A stretch of DNA of 51,574 nucleotides from an uncultured Lachnospiraceae bacterium (GCA_910579805.1 CAJTWM010000024.1:1-51574); one strand, 5' to 3'. Counted from the stretch's first letter, positions 40,737 through 49,797 are shown. The notes: generated by a model from the letters alone, not told the origin. Translations and numbers: made by a program.

Positions 40737-41759
40737 TTACGGAGTATCGGCCCCGCCCTGTATATGCAGTGCGATCCCTTCATTCCCGTATCCCGGGCCG
40801 GCCACAAACTGTACGACGGAGTCCGTCAGCATGGCTTCATCCGGAAAATGCACATGGCCGGCAAGGACGCATACGACAGGGGAATCTTCGCCTAATATCT
40901 TATCCTGAAAGGCTATTGTATTGGCGTCGGGAAAGATGCCGCCCCGGTCCGCCATGCCGACGGAAACGGGACTGCTCCATACCGTAGAGGCCTGTTCAAG
41001 CAGCGTTTCCGTGGAAAAGGGCACATGCAGCAGGACGATAACGGGTTTTCCCATGGCAAGCGCTTCTTCCATAACGGGAAGCGCCTCCGCTTCTACCTGA
41101 TTGGAACTGTTATCTACGCAAAGGATGACCAGTTCTTCGTATTCCGTAATGGAAGCAGCGGGATTTTCTTTCATAAAAGGAGCGAACAGAGGGCGGTATT
41201 GCTGTCTGCCCGTTTCCGTCATATATTCCCAAGGATAAGTCCAGTCGTGATTTCCTAAAGTATAACAGTAAGGTATCTTTAAGGCGTCCAGATTTTGCGC
41301 TAAAAAGTTTAAATTTGCTTCGGAAGGAAAATCAATGATATCGCCGCCTAAAAGCAGCATATCTGTTTCCGTCTCATTGGCATATTCCATCCATTTCGGA
41401 AAATTTTCATAAGAGTCTTTGCCGTCGGCGTCTTTAAAAAGTCCGGTACGCGGCAGGGCGTTCTCCGTTACCTGCGTATCTTCCGTGCCGTCTAAAACGA
41501 TCATATGGGTATCGGAAAGAAATAATAGATCGTAGTTTTTTTCGATCCCCGGAATGACAAGCGTCTTTTGGGCGATATGCAGACCGGAATATTTGTTCTT
41601 ATCTATGGCAGGCGTATTTACGCTTTCCGATTCCTGCACGGAGGCGGCAGGCGGATTATCGGGAAGGGATGGAGCGCTTGGACTGCCGGCCCCGCAGCCA
41701 TATAATAAGAAAGCGGACAATATGCAGAAAAAAAGAGTTCCTGTTTTTTTAGTTATCAT
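40737..41759 (-). CDS. Metallophosphoesterase lipoprotein
   Basis: A 340-aa predicted extracytoplasmic enzyme. A signal peptide ends in lipobox LLYGC with Cys22. All calcineurin-type metal motifs are present in order: LSDTH, GGDIID, GNHDW, a lone His in LLHVPF, and AGHVHF. It would hydrolyse a phosphoester at the cell surface. The ATG at 41759 follows ATGGAG by 6 nt; an upstream in-frame extension overlaps the preceding gene and is rejected. It is the last gene of a minus-strand group with an FMN-binding lipoprotein and a chemoreceptor. Confidence 0.88.
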   Translation of the reverse strand: MITKKTGTLFFCILSAFLLYGCGAGSPSAPSLPDNPPAASVQESESVNTPAIDKNKYSGLHIAQKTLVIPGIEKNYDLLFLSDTHMIVLDGTEDTQVTENALPRTGLFKDADGKDSYENFPKWMEYANETETDMLLLGGDIIDFPSEANLNFLAQNLDALKIPYCYTLGNHDWTYPWEYMTETGRQQYRPLFAPFMKENPAASITEYEELVILCVDNSSNQVEAEALPVMEEALAMGKPVIVLLHVPFSTETLLEQASTVWSSPVSVGMADRGGIFPDANTIAFQDKILGEDSPVVCVLAGHVHFPDEAMLTDSVVQFVAGPGYGNEGIALHIQGGADTP

Positions 41760-41784
41760 AGCATTCTCCATTTCCGCCGTCCGG

Positions 41785-42222
41785 CTATTCGGCACTCTCC
41801 ACGATTTTGGTATCGGAGCTGCCGGCAATGGCCTGCCCGATTACTGCCGCCGTGAGGCGCTTAAAATTGCTTCCGGAAGAAGTTGCGCCCGTTAAGGCGT
41901 CCAGATCGGAGGCATTTTGCCTCTCAAGCAGTTCGGCGGCGTAATAGCGGGTATATTCGTTGGGATAGGTACCGGTAACAGACTCCATATTTTGCATATA
42001 GGCATTGTCCCACGCCTTGATATAGCCGCCCGGATCTTTGGCGTTAAATTCCGTGTAAACGATCTTATTGTTTTTTACCATAATACAGATATATTCCTTC
42101 CAGCCGTGGGAATAATCGGACATTTCGGCGCTGTAAAAGCCGTCCTGCATCTTTGGGGCGGACCCGCAGCCGGACAAGCCAAAAGTCAATATCAATAATC
42201 CTAATAACAGTTTTTTCTTCAT
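41785..42222 (-). CDS. FMN-binding lipoprotein with ApbE-type flavinylation site
   Basis: A 145-aa secreted lipoprotein (lipobox LSGC, Cys19) consisting of one FMN-binding domain. The motif DALTGATSSG (Asp108 to Thr114) matches the Dxx(S/T)GAT pattern in which ApbE attaches FMN covalently to the last Thr, so it is probably an extracytoplasmic electron carrier. The second of two adjacent ATGs (42222) has the better spacing from GGAGG. It sits 25 nt from the metallophosphoesterase and 36 nt from the chemoreceptor. No ApbE or membrane flavoprotein partner is in the window. Confidence 0.85.
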   Translation of the reverse strand: MKKKLLLGLLILTFGLSGCGSAPKMQDGFYSAEMSDYSHGWKEYICIMVKNNKIVYTEFNAKDPGGYIKAWDNAYMQNMESVTGTYPNEYTRYYAAELLERQNASDLDALTGATSSGSNFKRLTAAVIGQAIAGSSDTKIVESAE

Positions 42223-42258
42223 CATGAACCTCCAATCGTCTAATGAACTTCCGTCCGC

Positions 42259-44187
42259 TTATTCCCTGATCTTAACCTGTGAGACGTAATTTTTTAAATC
42301 TTCGGCCTGCGCTAAGGACTGTGCCGCCATTTCGTCATTTCTGTCGGCGATGTTGCGAAGGGCGAGAAGACTGCCGCCGGCGTTGTTGACCGCGTCAGTC
42401 TGTTCTTTCACTGTGTCGGCAAGGCGGCAGGAAATATCCCGGTACTGGCCGGTAAGATCGGAAATCTCCTGAAAGGTTCTGGCCGTCTGATTTGCCGTAT
42501 CGAGGCCGGCCTGAATGGTTTCTGCGGATCTTTCGATCAGACTGCTTGTTTCCTTCAGCGCCTGGGCGGTCTGGGTGGAAAGTTCCCGGATCTCTTCCGC
42601 CACGACGGAAAAGCCTTTTCCGGCTTCTCCCGCTCTTGCGGCTTCTACGGAAGCGTTCAGGGACAGGAGGTTGGTCTGACGGGAGATATTATCGATCATC
42701 AGGCTGACCTTCGATATTTCGTTTACGGACTCATGGATCTGGGACATAGAATCCAGCATATCCTGCATATAGTCCCGTCCCAGATTTGTTTTCTCGGTTG
42801 CCATTTCCGCACATTGTTCAATCATAAGGACGTTATCCCTGTTTTTATCGATGGAAGAACTGATTGCAGCCATATTGCGTTCCATGTCGCTTAAAACGTC
42901 GGTCTGTTCTTTGGAACCGCTCAGAAGCTGCCTGGCGTTGTCGGCTACTTCCAGCGAGGAGCGGTTCATTTTTACCATCGTCTGGTTGAGGGCGTCCGTG
43001 ATGTTGCAGAGTGAATCCCGTATGGAAGAAAAATCGCCCTTAAAATCGTCGGGAATATCGTTCGCATAATTGCCCTCGGCAAGCGTGCTCAAAGACACCT
43101 GAATATTCTGTATGTAGCGTCTTAAGCTGGAGACGGTGCTGGAAAGCGCTTCCGTCAGGATACTTGTCTCGTCATTGGTGTGGGACAATATGACTTCGTC
43201 GGAAAGATTGCCTGCCGATAGCGCCTCCAGCCTTGAGGTCGCAGAGGACAGCGGGCCGGAGATGCGCTGGGAAACAGGCACCATAACGACGGCGGCAGCA
43301 AGTAAAAGGAGGAAGGCGAGCAACAGGGAGATCCCCGCGGACATATAGGTGGTCTTCATAAACTCGATCCTTGGCGCATATAAAAATAAAGCCCAGTTTG
43401 TTCCCGCGATCGGCGAATATCCCGTATAAAATATCTGATAACCGATCCGGTTTCCCAGTTCCATTTTTTGGGAGCCGGTTTGGAAAGCAGTGATCTTATG
43501 GAATTGATCCACATTGCCGGCGGAAGGATATAATTCGTAAACATTGAGCCCGTCGATGATATTTTGCACGTTCCTGTCGCCAATGATATCTCCGTTTTCA
43601 TTGATGATGCAGGCGCTGCCGGTGTCGCCCAATACAAGCGGGTTTAAAACGTCGCTTAACAGATCGTATTTATAACTGCCGATCAGATATCCTGTGACTT
43701 GATCTTCCAGTTTTAAGGGCGCTCCTACGCAGAGCTGGAGAGTGCCCTCGTCATAATAGGGTTCGCCGATGGTGATATTGCCGGTCCGGGTCATCATGGA
43801 ATAGTATTTCGTTTCGGCAATAGAATCCGGCGCCATAGCGTCTCCGTAAAGTTTCTTTCCTGCGGTATCATAGGATGCCAGCCAGACAAATTCTATCTGC
43901 AGTTTGATCGTATCCAAACGCGCCTGTTTTTCTTCAGGGGAAATGTTTTCGTGGAGAAAAACTTCTTCCGTCGAAAAGTTGAGCATCCGTTCCGTGAGAA
44001 GATGCAGATTGGAACTGACGTTTTGCGCGGCGATCCGGGCCGCGATCTGCATACTGTCCAACTGCATGGCGTCGGTAGAGCGGACGCTGCCTTTGAACAT
44101 GATTGTGGTGATCAGCGCCGTAGTCAGTATAGCTGCGGACATTACATAAAAGATAATTTTGTGTTTTAAATCATGGTAATTCTTCAT
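42259..44187 (-). CDS. Methyl-accepting chemotaxis protein with Cache sensor domain
   Basis: A 642-aa transmembrane receptor. TM1 (about 11-31) and TM2 (281-304) enclose an external sensor of about 250 residues with a dCache-like pattern. A HAMP domain (305-357) follows, then the long signalling coiled coil. The hairpin tip that binds CheA/CheW is conserved (QTNLLSLNASVEAARAGEAG, residues about 504-523). GGAG lies before the ATG. It is the first gene of the minus-strand group. No other chemotaxis gene is nearby, so it must signal to a distant CheA. Ligand unknown. Confidence 0.93.
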   Translation of the reverse strand: MKNYHDLKHKIIFYVMSAAILTTALITTIMFKGSVRSTDAMQLDSMQIAARIAAQNVSSNLHLLTERMLNFSTEEVFLHENISPEEKQARLDTIKLQIEFVWLASYDTAGKKLYGDAMAPDSIAETKYYSMMTRTGNITIGEPYYDEGTLQLCVGAPLKLEDQVTGYLIGSYKYDLLSDVLNPLVLGDTGSACIINENGDIIGDRNVQNIIDGLNVYELYPSAGNVDQFHKITAFQTGSQKMELGNRIGYQIFYTGYSPIAGTNWALFLYAPRIEFMKTTYMSAGISLLLAFLLLLAAAVVMVPVSQRISGPLSSATSRLEALSAGNLSDEVILSHTNDETSILTEALSSTVSSLRRYIQNIQVSLSTLAEGNYANDIPDDFKGDFSSIRDSLCNITDALNQTMVKMNRSSLEVADNARQLLSGSKEQTDVLSDMERNMAAISSSIDKNRDNVLMIEQCAEMATEKTNLGRDYMQDMLDSMSQIHESVNEISKVSLMIDNISRQTNLLSLNASVEAARAGEAGKGFSVVAEEIRELSTQTAQALKETSSLIERSAETIQAGLDTANQTARTFQEISDLTGQYRDISCRLADTVKEQTDAVNNAGGSLLALRNIADRNDEMAAQSLAQAEDLKNYVSQVKIRE

Positions 44188-44433
44188 GGTAAAACTCCTT
44201 TACTGCGTGTACCTCATTCTCTATCACATTGATTTTTATGTTATCACAAATAGGAAAAATTGCCTAGTGGCATTTTCCATAATTCTGACCTGTGTCCGCA
44301 ACGAAACATTTTTCAGGATCGTATCTTAAATTCTAAAATAAATTAAGCTTATAAAAAATAAAAATCATTGTAAAATATGCACAAATTTCGAAAGTATTCT
44401 TTTCGTATAAGTTACAAAGTTATAAAAACAGAC

Positions 44434-44462
44434 TTGTCAAACGGGTTCGATAATGGTATTAT
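44434..44462 (+). promoter_or_regulatory. Promoter of the maltodextrin operon
   Basis: TTGTCA (44434-44439), a 17-nt spacer and TATTAT (44457-44462) give a start near 44469, inside the operator block. The remaining part of the 371-nt gap 44188-44558 is AT-rich; an imperfect hairpin (GGAAAA...TTTTCC, 44253-44278) lies upstream of the chemoreceptor. Confidence 0.7.
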
Positions 44463-44467
44463 AAAAT

Positions 44468-44505
44468 CGTTATCGGGAACGTTACCGAAAACGATACCGA
44501 TAACG
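44468..44505. promoter_or_regulatory. LacI-type operator cluster of the maltodextrin operon
   Basis: CGTTATCGG (44468-44476) and CCGATAACG (44497-44505) are perfect inverted repeats, with GAACGTTACCG and AAAACGATA between them. Several overlapping CG-centred half-sites lie right at the predicted transcript start. The LacI regulator at 49798 is the obvious candidate to bind here. Confidence 0.75.
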
Positions 44506-44558
44506 GTTTCATTCATTTCCTAATACAGGAAACAAAAAGAAAAGGAGAGGTATATTTT

Positions 44559-45986
44559 ATGAAAAAGAAACTTTTAAGCGCACTTTTGAGCGTATCCATG
44601 ATCGCTGCTATGCTTGTGGGCTGCGGCGGCGAAGGAAATGCCGACAGTAAGACACCGGAAACAAAGGCACCGGCAGAAAACGATGCAGAAGCGCCGGCGG
44701 AAAATGATGCGGAAGCACCGGCAGACAATGACGCACAGGCAAATGCAGGCGGCAGCGTATATTATCTGAACTTCAAACCGGAAGTAGACGAGGTCTGGCA
44801 GGAGATCGCAGCGGCTTATACGGCAGAGACCGGTGTGGAAGTTAAAGTAGTTACGGCGGCAAGCGGTACTTACGAAGAAGTATTAAAATCCGAGATCGCA
44901 GGCAGCAATGCGCCTACTTTATTCCAGATCAACGGATCGGTAGGATATGCAAACTGGAAAGATTACTGCATGGATCTGACAGATACGGATCTGTATGCGT
45001 CCCTTTCCGACCAGAGTCTTGCGGTGACGGGAGACGACGGTAAAGCATACGGCATTCCTTATACGGTAGAAGCATACGGAATTATTTACAACGACGCTAT
45101 CATGCAGAAGTATTTTGCAATGGACGGCGCGGTTGTAACAAGCGTAGACGAGATCAATAATTTCGATACTTTAAAATCAGTAGTAGAGGATATGCAGGCT
45201 AAAGCGGCAGACTTAGGGATCGACGGCGTATTCGCATCTACCTCTTTGATGCCCGGCGAGGACTGGAGATGGCAGACACATACGGCAAACCTTCCGATTT
45301 ATTATGAATTTGAAGAAAAAGGCGTCAGCGATGCGGATGAGATCACTTTCTCATACGGAGAGAATTTCAAAAACATCTTTGACCTGTACATTAACAATTC
45401 AACCTGCGCACCGGGATTACTCGGCAGCAAAGACGTAGCTTCTTCCATGGCGGAATTTGCCTTAGGAAAATGTGCGATGGTACAGAACGGTAACTGGGCA
45501 TGGAGCCAGATCGCAGAAGTAGACGGCAACGTAGTAGTGGAAGGAGACATACATTTCTTACCGATCTACACGGGCGTGAGCGGAGAAGAAAATCAGGGCT
45601 TATGCATCGGTACGGAAAACTACTGGTGTATCAACAGTCAGGTTCCGGCAGAAGACCAGCAGGCAACTTTAGAGTTTGTAAAATGGATGATCAATTCTGA
45701 CGCAGGAAAAGATTACATGGTTAACAGATTAGGAAACGCAGCGCCCTTTACCACATTCGGCGACAGCGAAAAACCTTCCGATCCTTTGGCAAAATCCATG
45801 TTAGCTTCTATGGAAAGCGGAAAGACGGCAGTGCCGTGGGCATTTACCGTATTCCCGAGCCAGGATTTCAAAGATGATTTCGGCGCGGCATTGTTAGAGT
45901 ACTGCAACGGAAACATGACATGGGAAGACGTTACGGCTCTTGTAGTATCCAGATGGGCAGAAGAAAAGGCGGCAGTTGCACAGTAA
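44559..45986 (+). CDS. malE: Maltose/maltodextrin-binding lipoprotein (MalE-like)
   Basis: A 475-aa solute-binding protein of the ABC sugar family. The lipobox LVGC (Cys22) is followed by a low-complexity linker with three 8-residue repeats (APAENDAE), then a MalE-type domain starting VYYLNFKPEVDEVWQEIA. Position before two permeases and a 4-alpha-glucanotransferase points to malto-oligosaccharides. The ribosome site AAAAGGAGAGG is strong. A stem-loop follows, which fits the usual excess of binding protein over permeases. Confidence 0.88.
   Translation: MKKKLLSALLSVSMIAAMLVGCGGEGNADSKTPETKAPAENDAEAPAENDAEAPADNDAQANAGGSVYYLNFKPEVDEVWQEIAAAYTAETGVEVKVVTAASGTYEEVLKSEIAGSNAPTLFQINGSVGYANWKDYCMDLTDTDLYASLSDQSLAVTGDDGKAYGIPYTVEAYGIIYNDAIMQKYFAMDGAVVTSVDEINNFDTLKSVVEDMQAKAADLGIDGVFASTSLMPGEDWRWQTHTANLPIYYEFEEKGVSDADEITFSYGENFKNIFDLYINNSTCAPGLLGSKDVASSMAEFALGKCAMVQNGNWAWSQIAEVDGNVVVEGDIHFLPIYTGVSGEENQGLCIGTENYWCINSQVPAEDQQATLEFVKWMINSDAGKDYMVNRLGNAAPFTTFGDSEKPSDPLAKSMLASMESGKTAVPWAFTVFPSQDFKDDFGAALLEYCNGNMTWEDVTALVVSRWAEEKAAVAQ
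44667..44738 (+). repeat. Three tandem 24-bp repeats in malE
   Basis: Units at 44667-44690, 44691-44714 and 44715-44738 encode APAENDAE, APAENDAE and APADNDAQ. Third-base differences between the first two units show the protein repeat is kept while DNA drifts. Confidence 0.8.
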
Positions 45987-46031
45987 AAGCCTTGAGGGAA
46001 AACAGAATAGAGTTGTCATAAAAGAAAGTGG

Positions 46032-46066
46032 GGCACTTCGCAGCTTAGCCTGCGAAGCGCCTTTTT
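46032..46066 (+). terminator. Stem-loop/terminator between malE and malF
   Basis: GGCACTTCGCAG (46032-46043) pairs with CTGCGAAGCGCC (46050-46061) with one mismatch, then five T. Within an operon this suggests partial termination, so that more malE than malFG mRNA is made. Confidence 0.75.
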
Positions 46067-46086
46067 AAATCTTTGAAGCGAAGTAA

Positions 46087-46205
46087 AAAGAAACGCCGCA
46101 GGATGCTGCCGTACTGCTTCGTTGATATCCGTCAGAGGTACGTTTCTTTTCCGGCTGCGTACCCCAATGGCAGACGGAACGGAGGGACATCCGGCGGATA
46201 TCAAC
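46087..46205 (+). other. Nested inverted repeats in the malE-malF gap
   Basis: AAAGAAACG (46087-46095) pairs with CGTTTCTTT (46141-46149), and GTTGATATCCG (46121-46131) with CGGATATCAAC (46195-46205). The two helices interlock and cannot form fully together, so alternative folds are possible. The first is followed by T-C-C. No gene is credible here; an open frame from 46122 into malF lacks a ribosome site. Confidence 0.5.
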
Positions 46206-46283
46206 AGAGGCAGTGCATCAGGAGACGGCGGCGGATCTAATGCTGCGCCAGAGGCGCAGATTGAAGTAGGAGGGAAAACCATC

Positions 46284-47129
46284 ATGGAAAAAACATTAAA
46301 AAAATATTTTCTTGTTTTTACATTACCGACTCTGGTAGCGTTCGCATTTGCATTCATCATACCGTTTGCACAGGGAATTTATTTATCTTTTTGTAATTTT
46401 ACAACGGTATCCAATGCAAAATGGGTAGGTTTGGAAAACTATAAAAAGGCGTTTGGCAGCAGTCAGGGCTTTATGAATGCCTTTGGATTTACGGCGGGAT
46501 TTACGGTGATCAGCATCATAACGATCAATGTGATCGCATTTTCGCTTGCGCTGCTTTTAACAAGAAAGATAAAGGGGACAAATCTTTTCAGAACCGTATT
46601 TTTTATGCCGAACCTGATCGGCGGTATCGTACTTGGTTATACATGGCAGCAGATGATCAACGCCATTCTTTATTCTTATGGCAAGACGATCGTATCGGAC
46701 GCTAAATTCGGTTTTATCGGTTTAGTGCTTTTGATGAACTGGCAGATGGTCGGATATATGATGATCATTTATATTGCAGGATTACAGAACGTACCGACGG
46801 ATCTTTTAGAGGCGGCGCACATTGACGGAGCGACGAGCTGGCAGACGTTGATCAAGGTCAAACTGCCGATGGTTATGTCTTCCATCACGATCTGCGTATT
46901 CCTGACTTTGTCCAACAGTTTTAAACTTTTCGATCAGAACAAGGCGCTCACCAACGGCGCGCCGATGAATAAAACCCAGATGCTGGCGTTGAACATTTAC
47001 GAGACTTTTTACGGAAAAACAGGCTTTGAAGGAGTCGGTCAGGCCAAGGCGGTCATGTTCTTTATCGCCGTTGCGGTCATTGCATTACTCCAGTTATCAT
47101 TTACGAGAAGTAGGGAGGTAGAACAATAA
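46284..47129 (+). CDS. malF: Maltodextrin ABC transporter permease MalF-like
   Basis: A 281-aa permease with six membrane segments and the EAA loop at about residue 176 (EAAHIDGATSWQTLIKVKLP). It lacks the large periplasmic insertion of enterobacterial MalF, as usual in Firmicutes. The ATG at 46284 follows AGGAGGG by 9 nt. A 54-codon upstream in-frame extension crosses the intergenic repeats and is rejected. Its stop overlaps the malG start by one base, indicating coupled translation. Confidence 0.9.
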   Translation: MEKTLKKYFLVFTLPTLVAFAFAFIIPFAQGIYLSFCNFTTVSNAKWVGLENYKKAFGSSQGFMNAFGFTAGFTVISIITINVIAFSLALLLTRKIKGTNLFRTVFFMPNLIGGIVLGYTWQQMINAILYSYGKTIVSDAKFGFIGLVLLMNWQMVGYMMIIYIAGLQNVPTDLLEAAHIDGATSWQTLIKVKLPMVMSSITICVFLTLSNSFKLFDQNKALTNGAPMNKTQMLALNIYETFYGKTGFEGVGQAKAVMFFIAVAVIALLQLSFTRSREVEQ

Positions 47130-47974
47130 TGACAAGTAGAAAGAAAAAAACGGCGGACGCCATTATATTTGTATGTTTGATCGTCTTCGCACTGGTCGTA
47201 TTATATCCGTTGTTCTTTATTTTAAATAACTCCTTTAAAGGAAAATTTTTTATCAGCTCCGATCCTTTTTCTTTCCCCAGCGCGGAAACTTTTTCAGGAT
47301 TGAAAAACTATGTGAACGGGCTTACGAAAACGGGACTTTTGAGCGCCGCGGGCTGGTCTTTCTTTATTACGATCATTTCCGTTGCGCTGATCATCCTGTT
47401 TACGTCCATGACGGCGTACTATATAACAAGGGTAAAATCAAAGGTCACCTCCATGTTATATTATATGTTTGTTTTTTCAATGATCGTGCCTTTTCAGATG
47501 GTAATGTTCACAATGTCTTCACTTGCTGATAAATTTCAATTGAAAAATCCGCTCGGTATGTGTATTCTATACTTAGGGTTTGGTGCAGGACTGTCGGTAT
47601 TTATGTTTTCGGGTTTTGTGAAGTCTATTCCGCTTGAGATCGAAGAAGCGGCTATGATCGACGGATGTAATCCGCTGCAGACATATTTCGGCGTGGTGTT
47701 TCCCATTTTAAAGCCGACGGCGATCACCGTTGCCATTTTAAATGCAATGTGGATATGGAATGACTTCCTGCTCCCTTATCTTGTGATCGGCGTCAGTACG
47801 AAGTATAAGACGATACCGGTAGTCATACAGATGTTAGTAGGATCTAACGGTAACAAGGATATGGGCGCACTTATGGCGATGCTTGTATTATCCATAGTCC
47901 CGATTATTATTTTTTATCTGACATGTCAGAAATATATTATTGAAGGTGTTGTTGCAGGTGCAGTAAAAGGTTAA
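47129..47974 (+). CDS. malG: Maltodextrin ABC transporter permease MalG-like
   Basis: A 281-aa partner permease. Six hydrophobic segments and EAA loop at about residue 172 (EEAAMIDGCNPLQTYFGVVFP), ending KYIIEGVVAGAVKG like other MalG proteins. The ATG shares one base with the malF stop codon. No ATPase gene follows; a shared MsmK/MalK-type ATPase must come from elsewhere. Confidence 0.92.
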   Translation: MTSRKKKTADAIIFVCLIVFALVVLYPLFFILNNSFKGKFFISSDPFSFPSAETFSGLKNYVNGLTKTGLLSAAGWSFFITIISVALIILFTSMTAYYITRVKSKVTSMLYYMFVFSMIVPFQMVMFTMSSLADKFQLKNPLGMCILYLGFGAGLSVFMFSGFVKSIPLEIEEAAMIDGCNPLQTYFGVVFPILKPTAITVAILNAMWIWNDFLLPYLVIGVSTKYKTIPVVIQMLVGSNGNKDMGALMAMLVLSIVPIIIFYLTCQKYIIEGVVAGAVKG

Positions 47975-48015
47975 ATATCTCCGCTGCCCCGGACAACGGA
48001 AATGGAGGAGAAAAT

Positions 48016-49524
48016 ATGAGAAAAAGCGGTATTCTTTTACCAATATCCAGCATTCCGTCAAAATATGGGATCGGAACTTTTTCGAAACAGGCTTATGCAT
48101 TTGTGGATTTTTTAGAGAGGGCAGGGCAGACGTTGTGGCAGATACTGCCGCTTGGACCTACGGGGTATGGGGACTCCCCCTATCAGTCGTTTTCTACTTT
48201 TGCGGGGAATCCGTATTATATCGATCTGGAAACGCTGATAGAAGAGGGGCTTTTAAAAAGGTCGGACTGCAGCAAATATGATTTTGGGGACAATGCAAAC
48301 TATGTGGATTATGAGAAGATCTACAATTCCCGCTTTAAAGTGCTGAGAAAAGCATATGAGAACAGCGAGATCGAAAAAGACGGGAAGTTTAAAAAATTTG
48401 CGGAGAAGAACGCATACTGGTTAGAAGATTACGCGCTTTTCATGGCGTTAAAAAATTCTTATGACGGGAAAAGTTTTTTGGAGTGGGATGAGGACATAAA
48501 ACGCAGGAAACCGGAAGCAATGGAAGAGGCGAAGAAGCAGTATGCAGACGAGATCCTCTTTTTCAAATTCCAACAGTATGAATTTGCGAAACAATGGGAA
48601 GGGCTTAAGAAGTACGCTAATGAAAAAGGGATCGAGATCATCGGCGATATCCCGATCTATGTTGCGCTTGACAGCGCCGACACATGGGCGAATCCTGAAC
48701 TTTTCCAGTTTGATAAGGACGGAATGCCGATCGGAGTCGCGGGATGCCCGCCGGATTCCTTTTCGGCAACGGGGCAGCTTTGGGGGAATCCGCTCTATAA
48801 ATGGACTTATCATAAGAAAACAAATTACGAATGGTGGATGAAGCGGATCGCATACTGCTACGAGCTGTATGATATCGTGCGTATCGATCATTTCCGTGGA
48901 TTTGACGAATACTATTTTATACCCTACGGAGACGATACGGCGGAGTTCGGGCATTGGGAAAAGGGTCCGGGATATAGCATCTTTGAAGCGATGAAAAAAG
49001 AACTGGGTGAAAAGAAGGTGATCGCCGAAGATTTGGGATTTTTGACTGATACGGTCATTGAACTGGTGGAAAAGTGCGGATATCCGGGCATGAAGATTCT
49101 GCAGTTCGCTTTTGATTCCAGAGAAGAGAGCGATTATCTTCCCCATAATTACAAGCGTAATTGCGTCGTATATACGGGAACCCATGATAACGATACGACG
49201 CTTGGCTGGTATAAGTCCTTTAATAAAGAGGATAAAGCGTTTGCCAAAAAGTATTTACATATCACATCCGAGGAAGAGATAGAATGGGAATTTATCCGTG
49301 CGGCGCTCGCGAGCGTGGCGGATACGGCCATTATACCGATGCAGGATTATTTAGGGCTTGGCGCCGAGGCGAGGATCAACATTCCTTCTACTCTTGGGAT
49401 CAACTGGAAGTGGCGTATGGGTGCGAAAGACTGTACAAAGAAACTTGCGGACAGGATTTATAAGATCTGTAAATTATATGGAAGGGTCATCGAAAAGACG
49501 GAGCCGGATACGGATCCGGAATGA
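48016..49524 (+). CDS. malQ: 4-alpha-glucanotransferase (amylomaltase)
   Basis: A 502-aa GH77 enzyme that moves glucan chains between malto-oligosaccharides and releases glucose. Catalytic residues are visible: nucleophile Asp291 (VRIDHFRG), acid/base Glu338 (IAEDLGF) and Asp391 (GTHDND). The N-terminus (GILLPISSIPSKYGIGTF) and the GPTGYGDSPYQSFS block are family signatures, and the length is normal. GGAGG lies 8 nt before the ATG. It follows malG in the operon and makes long chains usable by glycogen phosphorylase (26009). Confidence 0.95.
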   Translation: MRKSGILLPISSIPSKYGIGTFSKQAYAFVDFLERAGQTLWQILPLGPTGYGDSPYQSFSTFAGNPYYIDLETLIEEGLLKRSDCSKYDFGDNANYVDYEKIYNSRFKVLRKAYENSEIEKDGKFKKFAEKNAYWLEDYALFMALKNSYDGKSFLEWDEDIKRRKPEAMEEAKKQYADEILFFKFQQYEFAKQWEGLKKYANEKGIEIIGDIPIYVALDSADTWANPELFQFDKDGMPIGVAGCPPDSFSATGQLWGNPLYKWTYHKKTNYEWWMKRIAYCYELYDIVRIDHFRGFDEYYFIPYGDDTAEFGHWEKGPGYSIFEAMKKELGEKKVIAEDLGFLTDTVIELVEKCGYPGMKILQFAFDSREESDYLPHNYKRNCVVYTGTHDNDTTLGWYKSFNKEDKAFAKKYLHITSEEEIEWEFIRAALASVADTAIIPMQDYLGLGAEARINIPSTLGINWKWRMGAKDCTKKLADRIYKICKLYGRVIEKTEPDTDPE

Positions 49525-49584
49525 TATCTGCAGGCAGCGGGCTAAGACCGGGCAGATCCGGTTTTGGCTGCTGCAAAGGTTAGG

Positions 49585-49617
49585 ATCCCCCACAGCCTGC
49601 TGCGGGGGATTTGATTT
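49585..49617 (+). terminator. Terminator of the maltodextrin operon
   Basis: ATCCCCC-A-CAG (49585-49595), loop CCTG, CTG-C-GGGGGAT (49600-49610) with a T-rich tail (TTGATTT). Confidence 0.75.
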
Positions 49618-49631
49618 ATCTTATAGGAAAG

Positions 49632-49681
49632 TCCGTCGCAGGACGGATCTGGAATCAGAAAGCGACGGAGTCACTTTTTTA
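49632..49681 (+). terminator. Second hairpin with T-run before the LacI gene
   Basis: TCCGTCGC (49632-49639) pairs with GCGACGGA (49662-49669); a T-run starts 5 nt later. It could back up the first terminator or attenuate the regulator gene. The remaining 116 nt to the ATG at 49798 hold no clear promoter and no supported gene. Confidence 0.45.
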
Positions 49682-49797
49682 CCATCTACGGCTTTGCACC
49701 TTCCTGCTCCTTGCTTGTGCCATCTATGGCGCCGACGACGCCGGCGGCACGACGGGAAACATGCAGGGCCGAATTTTAGAGAAAGGCAAGGTTCTTT

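Noticed and set aside
46122..46283. 54-codon extension of malF
   Set aside because: It covers intergenic hairpins and has no homology; AGGAGGG at 46268 sets the start at 46284.
48448..49185. 245-codon minus-strand open frame inside malQ
   Set aside because: Antisense to a conserved enzyme with intact catalytic residues; no start signal.
49621..49797. Basic open frames (Arg-rich) in the gap before the last LacI gene
   Set aside because: Frames on both strands are composition effects of a GC-rich repeat-like stretch; no ribosome site.
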